From Paraburkholderia adhaesiva (lineage in GTDB: Bacteria > Pseudomonadota > Gammaproteobacteria > Burkholderiales > Burkholderiaceae), in the NCBI RefSeq assembly GCF_021390575.1, contig NZ_JAJEJQ010000001.1:2394501-2458500 (forward strand): DNA of 64,000 nt. Reading direction: 5' to 3'. The notes under the pieces were generated by a model. It was given only the letters and a program-made list of their open reading frames with translations. It did no database searches and had not been told where the DNA came from. The position numbers were made by a program, and so were the translations under genes. This document shows positions 53,478-60,483 of this stretch, piece by piece; position 1 is the first letter of the stretch, and every line of letters begins with the position of its first letter.

Positions 53478-54395
53478 CTATCGAACGCTGACGTGCAGGC
53501 CATGTGACGAATGGCGATTGCAGCCGTACACGCACGTACCTGCCGGGGGCGATGGTGCATGTGCCGCGAAAGGGCTGGCTTGCGTTGCTTGAGCGGTTGG
53601 TGCAGGCACGGGAACAGTCGTCTGTGCTTGTGCAGCGTCCAATGCCTGATCAGCAGCAATCTCCCGGCGCGACGCATCACGAAGCCGCTGCGCGATGATA
53701 TTTACGGGATCAATCGCCAGCACCGCCTCAGCCGTCGCGACTGCGCTCTGATATTGACCCGCGTCATACTGCTGTTCCGACTGCGTAACCAGGGCCTGCA
53801 CCTTCATGGACAATTCCTGTCCCATGTCGGATTCCTGCGCGGCGCCATTCGCTTGCGCGTTCGTGTCTACGGTCGAGGTGGCCGACTGCCCCGGAGTATT
53901 CGGTTGCTGGACGGCTGCGATGGCGTCACTCGCCGGGGTGTTCATGTGACTTGCTTTCGAGCCTGATTGAGCTGCGCTTCCGACCGGGATATCTGAATTC
54001 GCGGCGGTTAACACGGCAGGTACAGTCGTCTGCGTGCGATGCGGCCAAATCCATTGGGATATCGCGGCCATTCCCAGGCCGTAGTGGTCGATCTCCTTCT
54101 TCAGCCCGTAGACACTCGCTGCTATCCCCATCAATCCCGGCCCCAGGAAAATCGAAATGACTGGCAGCCATACCGACCAGCTGGCCTGAACGACAACGCG
54201 CCGGTCTCCGGCAAGGTATCGGCGGTAGCGTCGTTGAGATGCAAGTACGTCGCCGTGCCTAGGGTTCAGGTAATCGTTCTCAAGCTTGCGCAAACCCGCC
54301 CCAAAAAACAGCCGTGCCAGAATACCGCGCCTTTTCAGCTTCTCCGCGGTATATGGCAAATCTGCCCGTGGAAAATCATCCATCTCTCTACTCAT
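53478..54395 (-). CDS. Membrane protein with C-terminal TPR-like segment, unknown
   Basis: 305 aa. A basic cytoplasmic N-terminus (RKLENDYLNPRHGDVLASQRRYRRYL) precedes a hydrophobic hairpin WSVWLPVISIFLGPGLMGIAASVYGL. A long Ala/Gln/Thr-rich linker follows, then a helical repeat SEQQYDAGQYQSAVATAEAVLAIDPVNIIAQRLRDASRRE, which has TPR character. The tail contains CVYGC. The frame is open further upstream, but ATG 54395 starts the first sensible N-terminus. The function is unknown. It ends at a clear terminator. Confidence 0.65.
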   Translation of the reverse strand: MSREMDDFPRADLPYTAEKLKRRGILARLFFGAGLRKLENDYLNPRHGDVLASQRRYRRYLAGDRRVVVQASWSVWLPVISIFLGPGLMGIAASVYGLKKEIDHYGLGMAAISQWIWPHRTQTTVPAVLTAANSDIPVGSAAQSGSKASHMNTPASDAIAAVQQPNTPGQSATSTVDTNAQANGAAQESDMGQELSMKVQALVTQSEQQYDAGQYQSAVATAEAVLAIDPVNIIAQRLRDASRREIAADQALDAAQAQTTVPVPAPTAQATQASPFAAHAPSPPAGTCVYGCNRHSSHGLHVSVR

Positions 54396-54558
54396 TCTTA
54401 TGTTGGTATCGCGACACGCGTGTCGCTGCTTCGGATAACAGGGCAGCACATGCAACGAGCCACGCGCCGCCCTGAATACCGGCCGGTCCGAAAACCGGCC
54501 GCACAGAGAAATTCCGGCTTCGCTGAGGCTCAGTCGTTGTGCTTCGCGACGTTGTAGT

Positions 54559-54744
54559 GAAGGTTTCGCCCTGGCGAGTGGCCTCGCGCGCTCGTGTGTC
54601 GGCGAGGTGGAGCGGGGCAAGCGCAACATCGCCCTCATCAACATCTGCATCCTGGCCGACACACTCGGCGTAGCCACGTCCGCCTTGCCCGATTTCAGTG
54701 AGTCGAGACCGGCCAAGGGTGGCAAGCCATCTAAGGGCCTATAA
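54559..54744 (+). pseudogene. Remnant of an XRE-family regulator
   Basis: Translation gives EGFALASGLARSCVGEVERGKRNIALINICILADTLGV, the second half of a Cro/C1-type HTH (helix 3 normally reads SYVGEVERG), followed by a short tail and stop. Upstream in frame there is no matching first helix or start codon, so the N-terminal part is missing. Probably a relic of an island-borne regulator. Confidence 0.6.
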
Positions 54745-54778
54745 GCCGTTTGTCCCGATCCGTCGATGGGCAAGCCTG

Positions 54779-55288
54779 CTACTTGCCCGCGCCCGCCTTG
54801 CTGTTCATCGCGTGGATGCCGATCGCCCATGTCCCTGCGACACCCTTGAAGTTCGTCCGAACCCGGTCAGCTGGTTTGCACCAGGGCGCCGGATCGAGCG
54901 CATATTCGATGGTCGTACCGGGGGTATGCGATGCCTTGGCCCGATGGAACAGGATGTGCCGACCGACCTCCATTTCGTCGTTGTAGTCGAGCAGGATCAG
55001 AGCGACGTCGGGGATATCCGATACGCGGGAAATCTCCTTGTACACGGTCGCCACGAGCCCTAACTGGGCCATCAATGCGGCGATAAGCGTCTCGCCGAGG
55101 TAGTACGGTCCACGGGCTGGATGCTTGATCTTGGCGATGGCGATCTCGCGCACCTCTTCGATCGTCTTGCCCGAGAGCATCGCGGCGCACGCGAAGACGT
55201 CATCGAAATCGTTGGTCTGCGCGACATACGGAAACGCGGGCGTGAAAGTCGTCGGGGTACTCTCGACCCCGGTGGGCAGCACAGGCAT
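54779..55288 (-). CDS. Peptidase C39-like (papain-fold) protein, unknown
   Basis: 169 aa. An early Cys in DDVFACAAMLSGKTIEEV, then GPYYLGETLIAALMAQLGL, a His in EVGRHILFHRA and an Asp in EYALDPAPW about 20 residues later reproduce the Cys-His-Asp order and spacing of C39-type and related papain-fold peptidases. There is no leader or membrane segment, so it should be cytoplasmic. It could be an inactive or non-peptidase relative. It is a single gene on the minus strand. Confidence 0.55.
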   Translation of the reverse strand: MPVLPTGVESTPTTFTPAFPYVAQTNDFDDVFACAAMLSGKTIEEVREIAIAKIKHPARGPYYLGETLIAALMAQLGLVATVYKEISRVSDIPDVALILLDYNDEMEVGRHILFHRAKASHTPGTTIEYALDPAPWCKPADRVRTNFKGVAGTWAIGIHAMNSKAGAGK

Positions 55289-55684
55289 GGATCAGCTCCT
55301 GGAAATGCAAGAAATGAGCGCGCAGCAACGCCTGCCTGGCGGGCATCGGACATTTTGGGTGAATCAGAGGGGAAAATTCGCGGCGAAATCCGGCCAAATT
55401 CCGGCGGATTCACTCAGGCGTGCGCTGCGGCGCGAGCGGCGAGCCGAAAACCGGTTTTCGAGCAGTTTTTCGGTCGTATTGACACGTTACCAGGGTCAAA
55501 TCGTAGCCTCAACAGCTAAATAACTTTGAAAATCCAGCCAAATTCGTCAAAAGTCAGCGAAATACTCCGACATTTTGCAACAATCCGCCAGCCAGATTGA
55601 TCCAGATCGATGACCATCATGCTGGCGGCACACGTACCAATAAAATACAATAGAATTTATTTCATTCGAATAGAGAGGTCGGTG
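55289..55684. other. AT-rich promoter region of the toxin-antitoxin pair
   Basis: 396 bases. The last 60 are AT-rich and contain TACAAT (55646-55651) as a possible -10 and the palindrome ATTCGAAT just before the antitoxin ribosome-binding site. It would suit autoregulation by the antitoxin. No gene seen. Confidence 0.4.
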
Positions 55685-55957
55685 ATGACTACGGCAACAA
55701 CCCGCACCTTCACTGCGCAAGTGCCGATTGCGCTAGCAGAAGAAGTCGACGCCCTCGCAGAGCAGCTCGAACGTCCGCGTCAGTGGATCGTCAAAAAAGC
55801 ATTGATCGCCTATCTCGCCCGTGAGAAGGAAAAACGTCGGCTCATTCAGGAAGGGCTGGACGATGTGGATGCCGGTCGCATGGTGTCCATGGAAGATGCG
55901 CAGGCTTGGGCCGATAGTATCGGCACCGAGAACGAACTCCCGGTACCGCGTGCGTGA
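55685..55957 (+). CDS. CopG/ribbon-helix-helix antitoxin
   Basis: 90 aa. The N-terminal RTFTAQVPIALAEEVDALAEQLERPRQWIVKKALIAYLA is a ribbon-helix-helix DNA-binding domain. The C-terminal VSMEDAQAWADSIGTENELP is the toxin-binding tail seen in ParD/StbD-like antitoxins. GAGAGG lies 6-11 bases before the ATG. It overlaps the toxin gene by four bases (GTGA) and probably represses its own promoter. Confidence 0.88.
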   Translation: MTTATTRTFTAQVPIALAEEVDALAEQLERPRQWIVKKALIAYLAREKEKRRLIQEGLDDVDAGRMVSMEDAQAWADSIGTENELPVPRA

Positions 55958-56277
55958 ATATCCCGGTCAAGCCAACCAGCAAGGCAATGGGCGATCTTGC
56001 GAACATCTCTGTGCACATCAAGACGTTCAATGATGGGGTCGCCGCGCGCAAGGTCGTGAAAGCCCTGCTGAGCGAAGCAGACAAGCTGGGAGAAGATCAT
56101 CACCATCGCCTCGGCGAGGAACTGGACGGATACGAAGGCCCACCGCCCCGCGAGGTACACAAATGGGTCTGCCTGCACGGCCGATACGAACTGCACTATG
56201 AGGTTATCCCTGCTTACGCGGATACGCCGAAAATGATCGCGCTCTTGCGCATCTGGGACACCCGGCAAGAGCGCTGA
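55954..56277 (+). CDS. RelE/ParE-family toxin
   Basis: 107 aa starting at GTG inside the antitoxin stop. SVHIKTFNDGVAARKVVKALLSEADKLGEDHHHRLGEELDGYEG and the C-terminal MIALLRIWDTRQER match the RelE/ParE barrel. The final Arg-rich strand is the usual catalytic or target-binding part. Whether it cuts mRNA or poisons gyrase cannot be decided here. The first ~20 residues are atypical. Confidence 0.8.
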   Translation: MNIPVKPTSKAMGDLANISVHIKTFNDGVAARKVVKALLSEADKLGEDHHHRLGEELDGYEGPPPREVHKWVCLHGRYELHYEVIPAYADTPKMIALLRIWDTRQER

Positions 56278-56315
56278 AACAGCGAACAACCAAAGGTCCG
56301 GCCCCCAACTATTTC

Positions 56316-57047
56316 ATGCCTCTCCGCAGTGAATTCGATGAGCAAAAAGAAAAAAGAAAAACCTACCACCCTCAAGTTGCCGTACGCACACGACCAGCGC
56401 ACACCGAGAAAAAGAAAAGCTGGATCAACGTGGCAGCAGGGCTTGTTTTGGGCTCGGGACTCGTGGCATCAGCCACCGGCGGCGCTTACCATTACTTGTG
56501 TGGCGATGTATCACTCGATTTCGTAAGAGCACTGGATCGGGGCTACGAATTTCAACTGAAGAACCCAACACCTGCAGACAAAATCGTCACGCGCCTCCGG
56601 ATCGTGGCGCCGCCACATCAGCAGATCATTTATCACATAACTCAAGACACGCCGGCACAGCAAACTCCGAATGGCGTTGTGTTGCCCGGTGGTAATAAGA
56701 CGTACATCCCCGCGGTCGAGTACAAGGAACTTGATGGCCGGAAAATATCGGCAAATTCAGACATCAAATTTCGCGTACCACCGCTCTCTGATCGGCCGTC
56801 GATGGAGTCGGACGCTGCAATGTTCAGCATCAAATACGAGGCCGAATCGTCCAACCGATTACTTCATTCTCTGGAGCACGCACTCGGCGCGATTGGGCTT
56901 TGGTCTCCAGAGGTCACGATCAAGTATCTAGTGGTGAACAACTACTGGATCCCCACAAATTCTGAATCTCCCGGTGAAGCAATCCGCATTTACTATAGAG
57001 ACAACCAGGATCTTGCAAGCACCAGCATGTGCCGCGATCCCGGATAG
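56316..57047 (+). CDS. Membrane-anchored protein of unknown function
   Basis: 243 aa. A very basic N-terminus (EQKEKRKTYHPQ...EKKKSW) leads into one membrane helix VAAGLVLGSGLVASATGGAYHYL (~residues 39-62). A ~180-residue beta-rich domain follows, with SLDFVRALDRGYEFQLKNPTPADKIVTRLRIV. The composition is less GC-rich than the core. No family recognised; the external part resembles a generic immunoglobulin-like sensor. It follows the toxin by 38 bases, and no terminator separates them. Confidence 0.6.
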   Translation: MPLRSEFDEQKEKRKTYHPQVAVRTRPAHTEKKKSWINVAAGLVLGSGLVASATGGAYHYLCGDVSLDFVRALDRGYEFQLKNPTPADKIVTRLRIVAPPHQQIIYHITQDTPAQQTPNGVVLPGGNKTYIPAVEYKELDGRKISANSDIKFRVPPLSDRPSMESDAAMFSIKYEAESSNRLLHSLEHALGAIGLWSPEVTIKYLVVNNYWIPTNSESPGEAIRIYYRDNQDLASTSMCRDPG

Positions 57048-57079
57048 TGCCGTACCGCATGACACCTGTGCGCTTCAGA

Positions 57080-57673
57080 TCAACGTTCAGAATCGATATT
57101 GAACCAAGGCCTTAGGTGACCGACCAGCCGGTCCTCGGTGAAAAAGCGCTCGGCAACAGCGTTGTCCGCAAACTTGTCGCAGTAGGAAAAGCCGACGCAT
57201 TTTTTGATGAGCTGGAGCGGGCTGGACTCAGTAGAGAAGACGTGCTCGATGCCAAATCGCACTTGGCATGACGTCGTGCGCGGCTTGGCCTTCCGGTTTC
57301 CTGCTATCCACGGATGTACACGACCCTTTGTACCTCGCATTAGGTGCTGACTGAAGCGCTTCTTCAAATCCGTGCTCTTGCCGACGTATAAACAGGGATA
57401 CGGCGCGTCGCTCGGCCACCAGTCATGGTAGTAGACATCGACGTCACCTCCCCCCGGGCCCTTCAGCATGATGTGCCGATTTGCGTTCATGAGCTGCTCG
57501 CGATCGCCGATCCACCAAAAGGCATATACGCCCGCATGAGATGGCAGATCGATGCGTCCACGATCATCGGGGGCGATCTTTTCCACCGCACGAACAGAGT
57601 CCCCCGTAAGCATCTCTGCGGTCAGCGATTCCCATGCAACCAGCACTTCCTCAGCATGATTTCTGTCGTTCAT
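57080..57673 (-). CDS. GIY-YIG domain nuclease-like protein
   Basis: 197 aa. The GIY-YIG signature appears as GVYAFWW (48-54) and CLYVGKSTDLKKRFSQHL (94-111; catalytic Tyr, Gly and Arg106). The late VAERFFTEDRLVGHLRPWFN supplies the catalytic Glu and Asn. A ~40-residue insert separates the two halves of the signature. Stand-alone GIY-YIG proteins occur in mobile DNA and restriction or homing systems; the target here is unknown. It is convergent with the membrane-anchored gene. Confidence 0.8.
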   Translation of the reverse strand: MNDRNHAEEVLVAWESLTAEMLTGDSVRAVEKIAPDDRGRIDLPSHAGVYAFWWIGDREQLMNANRHIMLKGPGGGDVDVYYHDWWPSDAPYPCLYVGKSTDLKKRFSQHLMRGTKGRVHPWIAGNRKAKPRTTSCQVRFGIEHVFSTESSPLQLIKKCVGFSYCDKFADNAVAERFFTEDRLVGHLRPWFNIDSER

Positions 57674-57865
57674 GGTCGCCCCTCTTCTCGTTTTGCCGGC
57701 GCGATTTTACCTCTTGCCAAGAAGTATTGGCCGCGAGCTAGGGCCACCGTCAGAGGACAAAATATATGACCGAATTCGAACGTCGACCACACACAGATGT
57801 AAGAGGTGGACGCCAGAATACGCCGGCCTACGTCTACGGACGTCTCGCCACATATTCAGCCGAGC

Positions 57866-57887
57866 GACGGTATTTCTGACGGTATAC
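57866..57887 (+). repeat. Arm-type repeat, second copy
   Basis: Identical to 41384-41405: GACGGTATTTCT followed by GACGGTATAC, same orientation, about 16.5 kb away. Here it lies left of the core, at the left end it lies right of the core, so both arms point into the island. Confidence 0.7.
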
Positions 57888-57947
57888 TGACGCACAACTG
57901 ACGGCCCAGCCTTTTGTGACAAGCCTTTCCAGCCAGACTCAACATAA

Positions 57948-58009
57948 TTGCGCGGTATGTGGAGCGGATGCTCTCGTCGTCTCAGGATGGCTCTGAATCC
58001 TTGAAGTAA
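57948..58009 (+). pseudogene. Attachment-site copy B: displaced ribE 3' end
   Basis: Translates in frame to ARYVERMLSSSQDGSESLK and stops, against ARYVERMLGASTDASNSLK in ribE. It is the tail of a riboflavin synthase gene with no upstream part. This is what integration at the 3' end of ribE leaves at the far junction. Confidence 0.75.
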
Positions 58010-58617
58010 GCGTGGTCAGCGCCGGCTCGCGCCGCTCCCCCGCACCGGCGAACGTGTGAACGATACGCAACCTGACGCTAGCGGTGCGGTAGCCGGAACT
58101 GTCCGCTGAACGTCCAGACACAGTCACCCATCTGGAACAACGGGTAGGCATGCGACTGGGTCTATGGGGTGCTTGCCCCGGTCGCATAACTATCCCTCTT
58201 CTTCCGCCCGGGGGAGATCGCTTCATCGAGCAGCGACGAACGATCCGACGGTGGCTGCGAGTACGCTGAGCGCGACGGACGCCCCGCGCCCCCGGAGCGA
58301 AGTCACGGCTAAAGCCTTGCGGCCGACAGCCCTTCTTACTAACCCCACCGACTTCCTTTCCTCTCATTACATACGCATCGCCCATGCGCGGAGTGCGTCT
58401 ATGATGCGTGCCTTGCCGCCCAGGCCGGGCGTACATTCATCGGCCATCACACCTGCCCGCAAACGTTTCACAGCCATCAACGAGGGCACCTGTCTACTTC
58501 TGGGCCTCGTGAACAACGGGGTGATTACGAAACATGCCGGGAAATCGCCGAAAGTCGCCGCGTCAATCACTGACGAAGAGCCATTTGTTGCCGTTGCCGT
58601 CGGCGAACGTACACGCG

Positions 58618-58977
58618 ATGTCACTCGAGAATCATCTGGCCTTCGCGGCCGTGAAGGCGGGCAACGGGAGCCTTGAGCAGATGAGCCGCCTGCTGCGCGT
58701 GGTGTATCTGGGTTATTACCTGCGAGATGAAACAGCGTCGGGTGGGGATGTCGAACATTACCGGCAGGCCGAGCAGGCACTGGCACGTTGCGCTGAGCGC
58801 GCTATACAAAGCAACGCTGCGTGGACTCTGATGCCGGATGAGCAGCAGGTTGTCGGGCAGCTACTGGTGTTGCTCGACGCGCAACTCGCCGAGGTGCCCG
58901 TACATCGTTTCGTGCGTGCGCGGGAGCGTCTGGATATTTTCGTGGCAGCGAACCAAGGCCGCTCAATTGTCGATTGA
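58618..58977 (+). CDS. Island-associated protein, unknown; N-terminus possibly frameshifted
   Basis: 119 aa, MSLENHLAFAAVKAGNGSLEQMSRLLRVVYLGYYLRDE..., all helical. It is reminiscent of conserved hypothetical proteins found on Burkholderia integrative elements. Just upstream another frame reads ASITDEEPFVAVAVGERT, which looks like the natural N-terminal part of the same protein. A one-base shift near 58600 may have split the gene. Function unknown. Confidence 0.5.
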   Translation: MSLENHLAFAAVKAGNGSLEQMSRLLRVVYLGYYLRDETASGGDVEHYRQAEQALARCAERAIQSNAAWTLMPDEQQVVGQLLVLLDAQLAEVPVHRFVRARERLDIFVAANQGRSIVD

Positions 58978-59004
58978 GTTGTATCGCCCGAAAAGGGACG
59001 GCAC

Positions 59005-60099
59005 ATGAACGAAAACGAACGAAATCCAGTTTTTATTCACGGTGGATTCAGGACGTCGAGCACCTGGCTTTGGTCAAGATTCAGGCGGGACATCCATTTC
59101 TGGTGCTACTACGAAATCTTCAATAGCGTCATTCCATTTGTTGATTTTTCTAATTTCACGAATTTTTCACCCAAGGCGTGGAATTCCCGCCATCCAAAAT
59201 CAGAGCCTTACTATTTAGAATACCTGCCGCTGCTGCCCGATAGCGGTCGTCTCTCTTTCTTCCCGGTCGAAAATCAGCGCGGCGAATCATTCACTCCCGC
59301 AGGTGGAATTTCGGCGCCCCTTGATCAGGTTTCCAATAGTTACGTGGCCCATTTGATCGATTTCGCGCGGAGCGATGGAAAGCAGCCGGTTCTGACGTGT
59401 ACAGGCATGCTGGCCAAAGTGGCCGGTCTGAAAAGTGAATTTGGCGGTATCCATATTCTGCTGGTGCGGAATTTATTTTCACAATGGAACTCGTATTCCG
59501 GTCAGCAGCGGAATGGCACTTCGTTCTTCATGATTTATTTGTTCGATGCGCTGAGGTTCGCAAGAGATGACCCATTCTTGCTGTATCTGAAGGAGTTATC
59601 CAGGGTCGACGAGTTTGACTCTGCTGATGAATGGTCCTCACGAGACAGGTACGATGACGCGTTTTGCATATTCATCGCATTTCATGTGTATTTGCTCGTG
59701 AATGCAGCGAGATATTGCGACATCGTCATTGATTGCAATCGGCTGGCGAGTGAGCCTGACGGTTATCGAAAGGAAACAGAGAGCATGCTTACCCGCTTGA
59801 TCGGCCATCATGTCGATCTGTCCGGCGCGCGTGAAAGCATCGATTGCCCCCAGTACATGATTGCCAACCCTGCCAGGACCAGATTCGAGATCGAACGCCT
59901 TGCCCGGCAAGCTTGTGTCGAGTCGGCAGCAAGCGCTGACGAGCAGCAGATGGTGTCGTCGATGCTGGAAGATCTGTGGCGCAAGCACGAGCAGTTTGTC
60001 TTGTTCGGCCGAGCCGCTTTCGAGCAATTCGATAAGGCGCGAAGCGACATCGGGAGATTGCAGAGGGAAAATGAACAGCTCAAGCAGCAACAGCGGTAG
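59005..60099 (+). CDS. Sulfotransferase-like protein with C-terminal coiled coil
   Basis: 364 aa. The N-terminus PVFIHGGFRTSSTWLWSRF has the PAPS 5'-phosphosulfate loop pattern, and GIHILLVRNLFSQWNSY fits the 3'-phosphate-binding motif (R..x..S), so a sulfotransferase fold is likely. The last ~40 residues (FDKARSDIGRLQRENEQLKQQQ) form a coiled coil, often a linker to a glycosyltransferase in larger proteins, suggesting a truncated or partner-dependent protein. The base composition is clearly lower in GC than the core. AAGGGA lies 8-13 bases upstream of the ATG. Confidence 0.65.
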   Translation: MNENERNPVFIHGGFRTSSTWLWSRFRRDIHFWCYYEIFNSVIPFVDFSNFTNFSPKAWNSRHPKSEPYYLEYLPLLPDSGRLSFFPVENQRGESFTPAGGISAPLDQVSNSYVAHLIDFARSDGKQPVLTCTGMLAKVAGLKSEFGGIHILLVRNLFSQWNSYSGQQRNGTSFFMIYLFDALRFARDDPFLLYLKELSRVDEFDSADEWSSRDRYDDAFCIFIAFHVYLLVNAARYCDIVIDCNRLASEPDGYRKETESMLTRLIGHHVDLSGARESIDCPQYMIANPARTRFEIERLARQACVESAASADEQQMVSSMLEDLWRKHEQFVLFGRAAFEQFDKARSDIGRLQRENEQLKQQQR

Positions 60100-60312
60100 C
60101 CTCAGATCCTTGCGTCATGAGGCTCGTTTCTGAGCTACCCAGGCTAAGTCCCTCTTCCATGGAGCCCTTCGTGCCGAAGCCCTGCGCCGAGCCCTGTGTC
60201 TATTGACGTCGCGCTACGGCTGCAATCAGGTGATGGTTTTCTGACGGCATACGCGGCCATCGCAGCGAGCCCCTCCATGTGAGGCATGGCTTTGCCGCCA
60301 GACTCAACATGG

Positions 60313-60338
60313 TTGCGCAGTATGTGAAGCCGATGCTC
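60313..60338 (+). other. Attachment-site copy C (degenerate)
   Basis: TTGCGCAGTATGTG..CGATGCTC. Translation VAQYVKPMLGAS is a further decayed ribE tail. It shares GCCAGACTCAACAT on its left with copy B and GATGCTCGGGGCGTC on its right with copy A, so it is a hybrid junction. Confidence 0.65.
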
Positions 60339-60436
60339 GGGGCGTCTCCGAACGGGCATCACCCGCCGAAATATTCTGTTTTTCGGGTTCGACTGTCTAC
60401 GATCGTCCGGCTGACACCCACTACAGCTTCGGTTTT

Positions 60437-60479
60437 GTGACGGTATGCAGGCCGTTTTCCGCGGGTCGCATACCGTCAC
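60437..60479. repeat. Inverted arm repeat abutting the TonB receptor gene
   Basis: GTGACGGTATGC and its perfect inverse GCATACCGTCAC, 19 bases apart. The layout matches the repeat at 41395-41434. It lies 4 bases from the receptor stop codon and may also act as its transcription terminator. Confidence 0.65.
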
Positions 60480-60483
60480 GCCG

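Larger units (their letters stand above)
57674..58617. other. Island junction with attachment-site copy B
   Basis: About 940 bases without a convincing gene. It holds tandem GACGGTAT arms (57866-57887) and the second ribE-3'-end copy (57948-58009). To the right lies decayed sequence whose frames may once have joined the next gene. Confidence 0.55.
60100..60483. other. Right island junction
   Basis: A 384-base gap with attachment-site copy C (60313-60338), degenerate arm sequence near 60243 (TGACGGCATACGCGG) and the inverted arm pair at 60437-60479. No gene seen. Confidence 0.55.
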
